Assembly: GCF_013426205.1 (NCBI RefSeq)
Contig: NC_089422.1
Coordinates: 496,001-560,000, forward strand
Reading direction: 5' to 3'
Length of the DNA: 64,000 nucleotides
Origin: Metarhizium brunneum
Lineage: Eukaryota; Ascomycota; Sordariomycetes; Hypocreales; Clavicipitaceae
The notes beneath the pieces are model-generated. The model saw only the letters and a program-made list of their open reading frames with translations. It did not search any database and was not told the DNA's origin. The translations under genes were made by a program, and so were the position numbers. This document shows, in pieces, positions 38,401-49,910 of this stretch (the first letter of the stretch is position 1; every line of letters begins with the position of its first letter).

Positions 38401-40986
38401 ATGTCCAGCATCACACGCACCGTAGAGGTTGGGCCAAACCCAACTGAATGGTATGGCACGATGATCGTGAAGGGCATCAAGTACAGTGATGGTAGTCAAG
38501 TGGCCATTGACAAGTTCCTCGGCATCGCATTCACGTCTCCCGCCGCTGTTGACAAAGATGCCTTCAACGTGTCTGTAAGTCCTTGGCAGGATGTCAAGGC
38601 AGAGGTCATCAATGAACCAATTGACGCGTCGACGTGTCTCGTCACGGCGAAACTCAACTTCGAAAAGAGCTACAAGTTCAACGCGTCCGACACAATAACA
38701 ATTGGCGTCGAGGCCGACCTGAGAGATCATCCTGAGCCCTACACGGAATCTGTCAGGCTCGGCGCCGACGCGGTTCCCAACGTCAACGGGACTGTGGTGA
38801 TTACAACGGCAGATGCCCCGAATCCGGCGCTCGAGTCCCGAGAGGTGACCTTGTCGTTTGCACAAGGCTCACGAAACTTCACTGCTACCGCACTGCCCGG
38901 AAAAACCACGTCGATTCAAATTCCATACGGCAAATACGTTGTGTCGAGCTCAGAGCTCACGACTGCGGACGAAACCGTTGTCGCGACGTCTGAGGTTTCG
39001 CCCTCGTCTCTGCCCGTCGACGCTGACCAAGAAGTTGCTGTCAAGGTCACTTTTGGCTCGGTCCAAACGTACGGCGCCATAGATGTATCGATTGGAGACA
39101 TTCCGTCTCTCGAGTCTGAGATGGTCCATGTGTACCTGACGCGTGACGGCAGCCAATTCACGGACTTTTACAGCAAAGACAACGAGACAACGTCACTGCG
39201 GCGACTTCCGGACTCGGGAAACGTCCAAGTTTCCATCCATGCCATTACACTAAATAATGTTCAATACGGCTTTTCCACCAAGAGTCTGGATCTCGCTGCC
39301 CAACTTTTCACCGTCACGTTTGGCCAAAGTGACGTTACAGCTTCGCCCGTGGATACCACAGGCTTTGTTGAACTGCCTATTGTGATGCAATCAGATGGTG
39401 TCACGTCAGATCAGGATGTGTCGCTCCGCATGGCATCAGATGAGCTCATCTACACCCAAAAGGTTCCAGCCAAGGCAGGCACCACGCCGTTCTCGGTACC
39501 TGTAGCTCCGGGAGAGTACCAACTTCAAGACTCCAGCTTCGTCGTAAGCGGAACCGTCTATGCTGTCAACGGCCCAAGCACCTTGACGGTTGCGAAAGAC
39601 GGTAGCACACAGCTCAATCTGGAGCTGGTGAAGGGAGCCAATCTCCACGTCAAAGGTTTCCCCGACGTCTTGGCGTTCGGCGGTCTCGCAGACATGACTC
39701 CAACCAACGCAGATGACTTTGTCGCGGCACGCGCCTCGTCCGTCTTCAAGTATGCCGGCAACGACGGTGCCGGCGACAGCGGTAGCTTCTTGACAGACGA
39801 TCCTGCCACCACGCGCACTATTCAACTCGCGCGCGACATCGAGGCTAAACTCGGAGACGGGAGCTCCGTGCTGCCCATCATGATTTCCTACACGGTCAAC
39901 CTTTCCCTGGGCGACATTTACACGAAGCTGCAGGACACGACTGGCCTCACGCACAGCTTCGCCAATCTGATTCTGTCACTCAATATATGCAACACCTTCA
40001 TCGATCAGGACCATCCCGTGCCCGCGGGCTTCATTGTCAACGCCGACTTCCTCGGAGAGGGCCAGAAGGAGAATCTGGTCGACTACGCCATGCCCGTCAG
40101 AGAACCATTACAAGGCGCACTTGACCACTGGAGCGTCAAGGCAACCATTCCCGATTCCATCAACGACACGTTTGCCGGCTATACTCTAGCCGTGAACTGG
40201 CTCGTCCGCACCGTCGCACCCGCCGCCACGTTTGGCTGGCAAGTCAATATCTGGGGCGGCGGCACTTCCACTTGGATCTACGACTCGGGGCCCGGTGATC
40301 AGCAACCGCTCGACCAGGCCAAGCAGACGGCCGACTACATCAAGAAACTCGGCACCTACGCCAGCGGCGACTACACGCCCGACTTCCTCGCCGTGGACCG
40401 GTACGAAGCCGACGACTGGACTGTGCGTGCCTACGTCCCCGGGTACTTCTACGGCCCGTACGAATGGCGTCGCTACTACGACTTTGTCAGGTATCTCGGC
40501 CTCGAGCTGCAGGTGCCCGTGGCGCCGTGGCAGATTCCGACGAGCCACGCGCCGCTCGTCATGGACGCCGTCGCGAGCGACTTTGATTCGCAGCACTGGG
40601 GCACCGGAGGCAGCTACCTGCTGGGCGATGCCGACGTCGGTTCCGACATTGGCAACATCAACCCGACGGTGCTGGACCTGGAGCTCAATGCGACGCTCAT
40701 CAAGGCCAAGACTGCCAGGGAGGTCTGGCAGCGCGGCGAGCCGTTCGATCTGACACAGCCGGCGTACCAGGACTTTCCGGTGCGTGGTATATTCGCGGTC
40801 CTGCTGGGAGGAGGCTCGACGACTGGCATTATCTCGACTGTTGGCAATGCGGGGGAGTGGGTGGCCGGCAGGCTTCGCGCGTACGCGGACAATCCTATCC
40901 CGCTTGATAAATATCCCGTTGAAGCGTCTGGCTCCGGGGGCGCTCGTGTCGGGGCCATTGCCAGAAGGCGTGTTCTGAGGAAGTGA
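38401..40986 (+). CDS. Large protein of unknown function with beta-rich N-terminal and possible barrel-like C-terminal half
   Basis: An intronless frame; the first ATG in a good context is 38401 (GCC-ATG-TCC), giving 861 residues. The frame extends upstream only without an ATG. The first about 450 residues are Val/Thr/Ser-rich with alternating hydrophobic patterns, suggesting several beta-sandwich (carbohydrate-binding-like) modules. The second half has FPDVLAFGGLADM, LPIMISYTVNLSLGD, FIVNADFLGEG, FGWQVNIWGGG, FLAVDRYEADDW and LQVPVAPWQIPTSH. Acidic and Trp residues following short strands in this way are typical of TIM-barrel glycoside hydrolases, but I cannot place it in a named family. There is no N-terminal signal peptide. 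Function is not assigned. Confidence 0.75.
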   Translation: MSSITRTVEVGPNPTEWYGTMIVKGIKYSDGSQVAIDKFLGIAFTSPAAVDKDAFNVSVSPWQDVKAEVINEPIDASTCLVTAKLNFEKSYKFNASDTITIGVEADLRDHPEPYTESVRLGADAVPNVNGTVVITTADAPNPALESREVTLSFAQGSRNFTATALPGKTTSIQIPYGKYVVSSSELTTADETVVATSEVSPSSLPVDADQEVAVKVTFGSVQTYGAIDVSIGDIPSLESEMVHVYLTRDGSQFTDFYSKDNETTSLRRLPDSGNVQVSIHAITLNNVQYGFSTKSLDLAAQLFTVTFGQSDVTASPVDTTGFVELPIVMQSDGVTSDQDVSLRMASDELIYTQKVPAKAGTTPFSVPVAPGEYQLQDSSFVVSGTVYAVNGPSTLTVAKDGSTQLNLELVKGANLHVKGFPDVLAFGGLADMTPTNADDFVAARASSVFKYAGNDGAGDSGSFLTDDPATTRTIQLARDIEAKLGDGSSVLPIMISYTVNLSLGDIYTKLQDTTGLTHSFANLILSLNICNTFIDQDHPVPAGFIVNADFLGEGQKENLVDYAMPVREPLQGALDHWSVKATIPDSINDTFAGYTLAVNWLVRTVAPAATFGWQVNIWGGGTSTWIYDSGPGDQQPLDQAKQTADYIKKLGTYASGDYTPDFLAVDRYEADDWTVRAYVPGYFYGPYEWRRYYDFVRYLGLELQVPVAPWQIPTSHAPLVMDAVASDFDSQHWGTGGSYLLGDADVGSDIGNINPTVLDLELNATLIKAKTAREVWQRGEPFDLTQPAYQDFPVRGIFAVLLGGGSTTGIISTVGNAGEWVAGRLRAYADNPIPLDKYPVEASGSGGARVGAIARRRVLRK

Positions 40987-42695
40987 GTGTCGTGGGTTGA
41001 TGCTGGCAGAATGAATTACAGAGATTGAAACATGACGGGGCGGCTTTTGTTTCCTTGCTGGGGGACTTGTATTACGAGATTGGTGCTGGTGAGCTGAGGG
41101 TTCTTGACGAGGAACAAACACTCCTTTTCGGCTGGAAATATAATCATAATAGCGTGCGAAGTAACTGAATGCTAGGGGTCTAATTGCAAAGATATTCAGG
41201 TTAATCTGGAGCACTATGCGGACTTTATGCCGGGCAGTCCGTAGTACCTGACCACGACCAACTACTCTTTATTAGGCCTTGGTATATTCGTATATATATT
41301 TCTGCAGACAGATGTATCTTACCGTAGGTTGTAAATTCTGGGGTTTGTGGTCAACTGATACTGTCTAGCGACATTCAAGTGCTCCCAGTTTCAATAACTA
41401 TTGGTGGATTAAAATGTGCATAAACACTACAGCCTGAGGTGCCTTTTTGTTTCCTGGCTTCAGTTTCGTGGTAATTAAAGGCAGTTGGTGCATATTGACC
41501 ACATGGCTAATACAGAGAATTCCATCCACATGATGTATAGCAAGTTTACATATGGCATCCTAGATGTTAATTCAGGAACACCTGGGCGTAGCACTTGTAG
41601 TCCACTCATTAGGCACTCATTCAAGTATCTTAAATTCTCAAGTACATCGCGGCGACGCAAACCGGAGATGTTGACTGTGCATCAAATCTTCTCTTCCATG
41701 GCCCATGACTGAATTTCTGCCTAGGTGTCATGTCAGGCTGCGTACAATGTTTTCAGCAACTAGTTTGCTTTTGAAGGGGGTGGTCCCTAATTTGCCCGTT
41801 GGCCGTATTTCGAGCTCGTTGGCGATGTAACAGTCGGAAGTAAGAAGCGTTGAAATGACCACGTGCAGATCAGATCCCCGGCCATCTCGTTATACACTTT
41901 AATATATTACAATATCTAAGTGTATGCCGCGTGGTTAGGCCACGCTACGGCTAAAACATAGAGTGACTAGATGTCTTACATGACTATCTGGCTCATTTTT
42001 CTTTATTGTATTCATCAACTTGAGTGATATTACGTAGTGCATACTTTTCGATGGGTAATATTATGCCAGACTGTACATTCATCACCGACTTGAGACATGG
42101 CCACATTTCGGTCGGCATTGGACCCTGGTGGAAATCTTCCTTTGGTGAGGTAGCCCTCGCCTTAACCTGTGGCTGGCTGTGTTTCTTCATCCGACGCAGT
42201 TCAACCCGCCACCGTCTCCAAATCTCACCAGATGCTGGCGAGCTTGTGGAGTGACTACCAATAACCTGCCAGAACGACGGCATGGCGTGTTCACCAAGAT
42301 TAATTCCAGACATAAGAAATGAAAACACGACCAAGGTTGGTTCTTTATACCCATCCTTTAAACTAGCAGGGCTGATTCAGCAAGCGAATTAAACTTGTCT
42401 CATCACAAAGATGGCCCCGATTGCTCCAAGACAGGGTGTGAAATCCGAGTGTACACAATGGTTTCCTGCCAATTTTAGCCCAAGACATTTCTGCCTGCTG
42501 TAAACGGCGAGCCCATCACAATATATCGCTGGTTCTGACGATTCTTTATTCACATTATTACCCCCGGTGGCCTATGTCCGCATGTTGATTCGTCTCACCT
42601 TATATATCGCACGGTGTTGACTCCAGCCCATTCTGTAAAGTTTTCTTGATGCAGGGACTAGGCGCACGGATCGTATTGCATTGTTCATTTTCACA
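40987..42695. other. Intergenic, no supported gene
   Basis: About 1.7 kb of mixed AT-richer sequence. Frames at 41475-41712 and 41993-42334 are short, overlap in opposite directions and have no domains. Confidence 0.45.
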
Positions 42696-43843
42696 ATGAA
42701 GAAGCACGGCAGAAATAGTCTGACTGCCGTGGGCATGGCTATCTTGGCCAAACTTCCAGGTTTGTTAAGTAACACCCTGTAGTGAATCAGAAAGGCTAAA
42801 CTTTTTCAGATACTCTTGCGTCGCTCAATCTACCCATCACGGACATGTTTACACATGGCGCAGTGAACATTGACATTGGATTGCCTGATACTCAGTACAC
42901 GCTGCTGTTTGACCCGGGTTCATCCAATACATGGATTGGTGCTCAGAAGGCATATGTCATCACCTCATCCAGCCAGGAGACGTCTGATTCTGTGGCCGTA
43001 ACCTATGGTTCCGGCAGCTTTTCCGGGCTCGAGTACAACGACATCTTGACTATAAGCGGAGCCGACTTTAATCAGAGTATCGGAGTGGCAAATACAACTA
43101 CTGGAGTCACTGAAGTTGACGGGCTTCTTGGTTTAGGTCCCACCGACCTCACCCTGGGGACTCTGACTCCGGATAAGAGCCAGACGATTCCCACCGTTCC
43201 AGATAATTTATTCTCACAGGGACATGTTGAAAGCGCAACTGTCACCATTGTCAAGCAAGCCATCACCTTTGGCTCAACGTCTCTGACAAACGTCACGTAC
43301 GCCCCTATTACAGAAGTCGCAGTGGCCAAGACATTTTGGGGATTTGATGCCAGCGTTGCCTACGGCGACAGCAGCTTGTTGTCAGCTAAAGCCGGCATCA
43401 TTGACCATGGCTCTACGGCAACGTTGCTGTCTACCAGCAGCTTCAACCACCTGCTGAATCTAACAGGAGCAACTGTAGACGATAATACAGGCCTCCCGGT
43501 TCTTTCGTCGTGCTCTGCATTGGATCCTATGATTTTGACACTGGCAGGCGTCAACATCACCATCCCCGTCGACATATACAGGTGGCCCGCCGACAACAAC
43601 ACTGCTATTGGGGGCGACAAGAATAAATGCTACCTTGCCATTAGCAACATTGGCACTTCCTTTGAAAACCTCTCGCAAAGACCAAACCTTCAGTTTCGGA
43701 AGTCTTCGTTTTCGGGAAACCAAGCTGATGAGGACAATGTCAGTTTTATCCTCGGGTACACCACCTTGAAACACTTTGGTGTTGTTCTCGACAAAGAAAA
43801 TTCGCTCATCGGCATGACGAGCCAGGTCATGGAGGCTCGATAG
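42696..43843 (+). CDS. Pepsin-like aspartic protease with altered active-site motifs
   Basis: Peptidase family A1. Two exons (42696-42759 and 42810-43843; the 50-nt intron has branch site GGCTAAAC) give 365 residues. The first exon provides MKKHGRNSLTAVGMAILAKLP, a weak signal-like start. The first catalytic Asp is D56 in FDPGSSNTW and the second D220 in IDHGST. Normally these read DTGSS and DTGT/S: both aspartates are kept but the following Thr is Pro in one lobe and His in the other. The flap motif VTYGSGSFSG is intact, as are the hydrophobic-hydrophobic-Gly segments (VDGLLGLG, FILGYTTLKHFGVV). Several NxT/NxS sites fit a secreted glycoprotein. It may be catalytically changed or weak. Confidence 0.85.
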
Positions 43844-46800
43844 TGGGAATCGTCTGCCTAAACTCGCAATAAATGACTTGCGCCGCGTTCACGGAGTTGG
43901 CTGCAAGCGCTTGGGAGACAACACCATGATGGGCAACTAGTCAGTTCCAACAAACATAATTCACTTACGTCTTCAGGAAAGCATTATTGGTCAGGACTCA
44001 GGAAAGGGGAATCCAGTTCGCTGTAGTTCCGGCAAAGTCCAGGACTCTACTAATATCTTACTTTTGATCATAAATTTCTTTAATACAAAATGCCAACTCC
44101 CCGGGGTGATTCGGGTATTGGGTCGAAAAACACGTGCTCAATGTGACCTGATAATATGAAGAAATAGGTTGGACAATGAAATCAGCGAGCCTGTGCTGGG
44201 ACATTTGTGACTCGGCATGTCGCGCGACAGCATGGCCTGTGAGGGCAAGGGGCTATTTCCGCAAATTACTAATTTGAAGTGCCTATTCCTCGAAGACTGA
44301 GACGTGCTTTATGTCCTATTACCACGTCCCTCAGACCCTGCAAGGTCAGCGAATGGATTCGTTGCTTGAACCGCCACGCTTCTACCTGACAATGTCATTG
44401 TCATGTAACGTCGGGTATCAGCACTTCTGCATTGGCTACATATGCACTCTGTATATTCCGTACTCGGTGCAGAGGCGGCTCTTGCCGATGTGGCATACTT
44501 CTGAGCGAATCCCCTTCTTCCCGTCGCGTGAGTCGCAGAAACAATGGGCTTGCTAAGGAGATTGGCACCATCCCAAGCAACCAGCCGGTGCTTGTTCTGT
44601 GGCCCCTGGAGCTACATCAAACTATTTGCAACCAGGCTACTCCGTAGTTTAGCAGCGTTTCAATCTCCCACTCGTACATTCTCTGAAGAGCCAATACCGT
44701 GATTCTTTCATGTTGCAGCCTGCACCGCGCCTCAAAGACCTGATGTAATGCTCAGTGACCTGGGAGATGCCTTAAGGAAGAGACGTCAAGTTGAGGCCTG
44801 ACACGCAGCCAGGGCGGAGCAATTACTCGCTCCGTTTTTTTTTCATAATCCATAGCACAATACGTAGTAGACTGTATGGAGGACTCAGTTGATCTCCTAT
44901 CATGATCACCATAGCTGCTTTTCCCTTGCTCCATGGCGTTTGGAGTCGTTGGCAACGGAATAGCACAGCCACAGCCACGCATCTCGCCAGGGTCCCGGCT
45001 CGGTACCCCATACATTCTCCACTTTGGATCGGCGTGATCTCTTAGTCATCTGCGTGGCTCGTGCGAGAGATCTCACGTGATCTGGTCATTGAAAAGAAAA
45101 TTGTACCGCAAAATATTTCCTTTCCGTCCCTCAACATTTTTCTTCCTCTCAGCCAACACCGCTACGGCGCTGCATCGCATCCCCGATGGCGCTTTGGCCC
45201 AGATCAGAAGAGTCCTCCTCTACCCAGGCCGAGTAAGTTGTTGCCATTCTCCTGTTTTTGCTATTTTCTGTGACCATTATGATGAATTTTCCCTTGTGAA
45301 ATTACCGCGGCTTATGACACTCGTCAGAGTGGCCTGATTACGAACATTACTCAACTATTTCCTGATTTTGTGTATCTTCCACTATTTCATCTCGCGAGAC
45401 ATGTACCATGTTCAGAGTGGTTGCTAACAACTGTCCAGTTTCCAGATATGCCGTTGACAACGGACCGAACTTGTATTTTCACCGACTGACGTAGCAACCC
45501 ACCATTTGTCGATATAGTTCTATCAGCTCCTCATCCATATTTTCTCTGTAGGGTACAATCCGTTTGTGTATCGCAGATATACATTCGTTGGGTATCCCAA
45601 AACTGGAAGTTCTTTGTGGCCACCTTGTGTTTAGATACTTCAAGCGGCTTCGGCTTCTAGCTAGTCCCAAAAAAACATTTTGCATGCTCTCTGACACTAT
45701 GTATCGTTCCATGTGATTGCAGTTGCCGCCGCGTACGCACTTGACTGTTGAGAAATGTGAATCAAGCCAACGAATCTTTCTTACGAGGAGAGCACTCGGA
45801 CCTCGCAATCTCGTTGTTCAGTTTGCTTGCTTCCGACAACCATTTTAGACTTTTATAATCTCTTATCGACTGCCCGTATGAAGTGAAACGGTGATGGCTG
45901 GGAAACTCTTCCATGAAGATCATTGGCTTTCTACGTGCAATGGGTGCAAGATGATCCTTGGAGAAATTTTGTCTCGTCGCATTGCAAGGATCTATGCGCG
46001 GCCAGCGAGCGTTGGTCACGGCCAACTCCAATTATAACGCTTTGGCAAGCAGTATCGGACAACCACGGAGTCATGTTCGACTCAAGGAGCGAATATCAGC
46101 ACGGACAAAATCAACAACTCAAAGAAAAGTCACGAAACTAAGCTGGCTGGTCTATTCACACCCCATACAACAATTGATAACATCGCCGTTGGAAATAAAT
46201 TACAGCGTGACCTACCCTATGGCCAGATTGCACCAGACTCTTGTGGTGCTGATTCGGCGATGCAGACCGGAGCCCCCTGGTATTAACCCACGGCTCGGGC
46301 GTCTGCCTAATTAACCCATTCACTGAATCTCACATGGCAGTCCGACCAGCCAGACGATTTTCCCGCCAGGCGCGGATCCTGTGGGCTTTGCGGCGTCGTT
46401 GATTTCGGAAGTGACGCAGCACACAAAAGCAAAAATGACAGTTTACAGACGTTAGGCGCATGCACTCCGTACCTACGCAGGCAATGAAACGCTGACTGTA
46501 CTTGGGTACTATATGCATGGATGATATGATCGTCCGCGTCTTCAGTAAGCCGTGGTATGTCGTTGTGAGGATTGCGTGCCCTGTCCCGTGCCGTCTACAG
46601 CCAGGGGAGTCAGTGCACGCCGAGACATCGCCGCCAGATCGACACGACGGCGATGAAGAGGGGAGGCTGAAAATTATCAATCTTGTTTTATGGCAGATCG
46701 CAGACGCCACCCGTACATACAACACGCCTCCTGTTATTGCACGCCAACCTGTCTGGTGGCACACACCTGAGAAATACTCCGTAGTCTCAGCGGAGATCAA

Positions 46801-47007
46801 CACATGCGGAGTATGTCTTGTACGAATGATCGAATATGACTGAAATGATGCTGCGCGGTATGGCGGTAATGAGGGAGTGGGCAAACTCGCCCAACACTTA
46901 ATACTTGAGCCACTTCTTGTCAACACGGGCATACAATTTACTCCCATGCCAAAGACGACCTTCCTTACTACCCCTTTACCCATTACTAGCTCTCACCGCA
47001 GCCAGCC
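43844..47007. other. Long intergenic region, no supported gene
   Basis: About 3.2 kb without convincing genes. Frames of 70-120 codons occur on both strands (45077-45337, 45479-45808, 45958-46314, 46330-46983), overlap each other and lack domains or consistent codon bias. Three copies of the scattered CTACTCCGTA-like motif lie at 44638-44648, 46462-46473 and 46774-46784. Confidence 0.45.
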
Positions 47008-48063
47008 ATGTCTACGCTCATCTCAGCAGACAACGAGTGGTCCCCGCTCAAGGCCGTCATTGTCGGCCGGGCAGAGCACTCGGCCTTCCCGTCTGAGCCA
47101 CGGGCCGTGTTCGAGGCGAGCATGCCAGCCGAGCACGTCGACGAGTTCCGGCCGGGAAACCCGTTCCCCGCCGACATTGTGGCCAAGGCGCAGGAGGAGC
47201 TGGACAACCTGGCGGCGGTGCTGCAGCAGCACGGCGTCAAGGTCTACCGCCCGGACGAGGTGGACTGGCTCAAGGTCGGGGGCTACACGGGGTCGATGCC
47301 GCGCGACACGCTGATGACGGTGGGCAACACGCTCATCGAGTCCCCCTTTGCGTGGGCCTGCCGCCGGCGCGAGGTCGAGCTCGGCTACTCGAGCATCCTG
47401 CGCGAGCTGTCGTCGGGCGGCGGCGGCGCGGCACGCATCTGCCGGGCGCCGACCATCATCGGCAAGGACACCATCTACGACCAGGCCGTGGTGGACGGCA
47501 CGCGCGCGCCCAACGGCAGCCCCAGCTGGACCATCAACAACACGCGGCCGGCGGCCGACGTGGCCGACTTCATGCGGCTGGGCAAGACGCTCGTCGGGCA
47601 GCTGAGCCACGTCACCAACATGAAGGGCGTCGAGTACCTCCGCGCGCAGGTGCCCGACGGCTACTCGGTCGAGGTGCTGCGCACGACCGACGACCACGCC
47701 ATGCACATTGACACGACGATCCTGCCGCTGCGCCGCGGCCTGGCCGTGTACAACCCGGAGCGCGTGTCCGAGGCCGAGCTGCGCCGGCACGCCGTCTTTG
47801 CCGGCTGGGACCTCCGGCCGTGCCCGATCAAGCCCAAGCCGCGCGCGCCCCCGAGCCCGCCCATGTACATGTGCTCGCCGTGGCTGGTGCTCAACGCGCT
47901 GAGCCTCAACGAGAGGCAGATCTTTGTCGAGGAGCACGACGTCGAGTTTGCCGACTGGCTCCGCGACGAGTTTGGCATGGAGCCCATCATGCTGCCGTTT
48001 CAGCACGTCAATTGTCTCGGAGGCTCGTTTCACTGCGCAACGGTGGACTTGGTGCGCGGGTAG
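47008..48063 (+). CDS. Amidinotransferase (glycine/inosamine amidinotransferase-like)
   Basis: A 351-residue intronless enzyme of the amidinotransferase family, which moves the amidino group of arginine to an amine and releases ornithine. N-terminal WSPLKAVIVGRAEHS is the family start. The catalytic residues fit: His233 in HAMHIDTTILPL and the nucleophile Cys343 in CLGGSFHCAT, close to the C terminus. Length is slightly under that of animal AGAT. The gene is strikingly GC-rich compared with its flanks. The nearest downstream gene (1.8 kb) is a mitochondrial ornithine-type carrier, which would suit an ornithine-producing enzyme, though the link is only positional. The acceptor amine is unknown; fungal homologues occur with secondary-metabolite genes. 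Confidence 0.88.
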   Translation: MSTLISADNEWSPLKAVIVGRAEHSAFPSEPRAVFEASMPAEHVDEFRPGNPFPADIVAKAQEELDNLAAVLQQHGVKVYRPDEVDWLKVGGYTGSMPRDTLMTVGNTLIESPFAWACRRREVELGYSSILRELSSGGGGAARICRAPTIIGKDTIYDQAVVDGTRAPNGSPSWTINNTRPAADVADFMRLGKTLVGQLSHVTNMKGVEYLRAQVPDGYSVEVLRTTDDHAMHIDTTILPLRRGLAVYNPERVSEAELRRHAVFAGWDLRPCPIKPKPRAPPSPPMYMCSPWLVLNALSLNERQIFVEEHDVEFADWLRDEFGMEPIMLPFQHVNCLGGSFHCATVDLVRG

Positions 48064-49910
48064 GAGGATCCGGGTGGGACAGAGTAGCAGTAGCCGGCTA
48101 TGAAACTGTGTTGATAGTCAAAGAATCACAGTGTGCCCAGAAGTTTTGTTGCACAATGTCAAGTGTGCTGCTGCGACGCGGTGAGCCCAATGTAGCACAT
48201 GGTCTGGGTGACGGCTCTCACAGGCCAGCGGGGGTGACTGGATCGGCTATTGATGCGGCGTAACAATCTGCCATGTATGCAGGTATTTCCCGAAATAGCA
48301 TTGAGTCTGGTATGAGTTTATTTGATACTTCATCGCTGGAGGCGGGTCCAAGGGCATGCTTTTTTCCCCGTTCTTCTTTTGCAACCAGGCAAGTCTTAGC
48401 GGGATCCATTAAACGGCCCAAGAAAAAAAATACGGCACCTGGGGTAAAATAATATCCCTCATGTCTCGCCTACTCCATCGGAATCGCAACAGAGGAAGGC
48501 GTTGTCAACAGAAATGAGCCGCCAGTGTCCGGTTTGCGCAGCCAGAAAACCCCGTGGCGAACAGTTGGTCGCAATATTTTGCCTGGTTTGTCTCCGGCCG
48601 CAGCAAACGAGACCAGACAGACGTGCAAGTCTCAGTTACGTACTCCGTATACGCAAACACAAGACATGTTGTGATGTGTCGTTGCGGTCGATCCCTGCCA
48701 TGGAAAGAGGGACATGCGGAACAAAGGCAAGCATGGACCCACCGTTGCCGATTGACTGGCGGAGCAGATCTTTTTTCCCTCTTTTGAAACCAATTGGCGC
48801 CAATTGAGGGCTCTCGTCAATGGTGTGAAAAGTGTGAATGTCCAATGCTGGCCCGCCTCATGGTGATGAGAGGGACAAAAAGAAACGTCGACGGTTGAAA
48901 TAAAACTAAAACCTGCTTCCCTTTTCCGGCATGGTCAGTCGGTTCCCAACAGGTGAAGACTGACATGGATGCACAAACCCGTCAAGCGGCGCTCACTAGC
49001 TGGCGTTGCATGTGACCAATGACGCCAAGCCTGTCACAAACAATGCTGTGCAATGACATGCAACCCCTGGCGGCTCGGCAGCTGTCAACTACTAGTCTCT
49101 TGGCGCTCGGGCACAGCTGCCTTTCTGCACGACGGCCACACCGGGGATCTAGGCATGTAGTTGCATATGCACATACAGAGGATACGCCCCAGAGATCCGC
49201 ATATGCAATCAGTTCAATATCAAGTTGGATTGGGATGTGCAGGTTGGCGGCTGGCGTAGCACCCAGACGGCAGTGGCCCCGCTGCCGCCCAGAGATCAAT
49301 TGATCGCCATGTCCCGAAGCCACGGGGCCGCGTGGGGGTTCGCGGGAAACGTCAACTCCGACCCAAACACCTCGGGGCGTTCCTGCAACACATCTGTCAT
49401 GGGCACGTCACTTTTCCCCCCTTCTTTTTCGCGCCACTACCATCTTGTCCTGAATCGGAACCAGCCCGAGACTGGCCCCTTTTGCCGTATCGGTCGCGAC
49501 CTTTTGTGCCGCGACGCCGCCATGTCGTGATGCCGTGAGAAGATGACGACTGTCGGAGCAGCATGGTAGCGCCAGAAAAGCCCCTTTCCCTGTTATCCTA
49601 TTCTGTCGTCCCCCGCAGCTTGCTGACCGAACCATTGACCGCCCCTTGGCAGCATGATGCGCGAGACGAGAGTCGAGACACTCTGCCTCTCCCATCATCC
49701 TCCGACAGCGTCATCAACAACAAACCTTGACCGCCGCGCTCGCCTCACGGCACCGGATTCCACCGTATTTTTCTATCCCCTCCTCATGAGGGGCGCAGGG
49801 TTTCAAGTCAAAATGGGAAAAACATTCCTGGCGACGTTCCAATCCGCTTCATAGCAAAAAGCACCCACCGTCCGGGTCCTCACCCCAGCGCTCGTCCAAG
49901 ACGCCCGCCG
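48064..49910. other. Intergenic, no supported gene
   Basis: About 1.85 kb. Only short overlapping frames. GTACTCCGTAT at 48640-48650 is a scattered-motif copy. 49550-49900 is the likely promoter of the carrier. Confidence 0.45.

Noticed and set aside
40186..41214. 342-codon minus-strand frame overlapping the 38401-40986 gene
   Set aside because: Antisense shadow plus downstream spacer; no family features.
47023..48033. 336-codon minus-strand frame opposite the amidinotransferase
   Set aside because: GC-rich codon bias leaves the antisense frame open; Arg/His/Val-rich composition without a domain.
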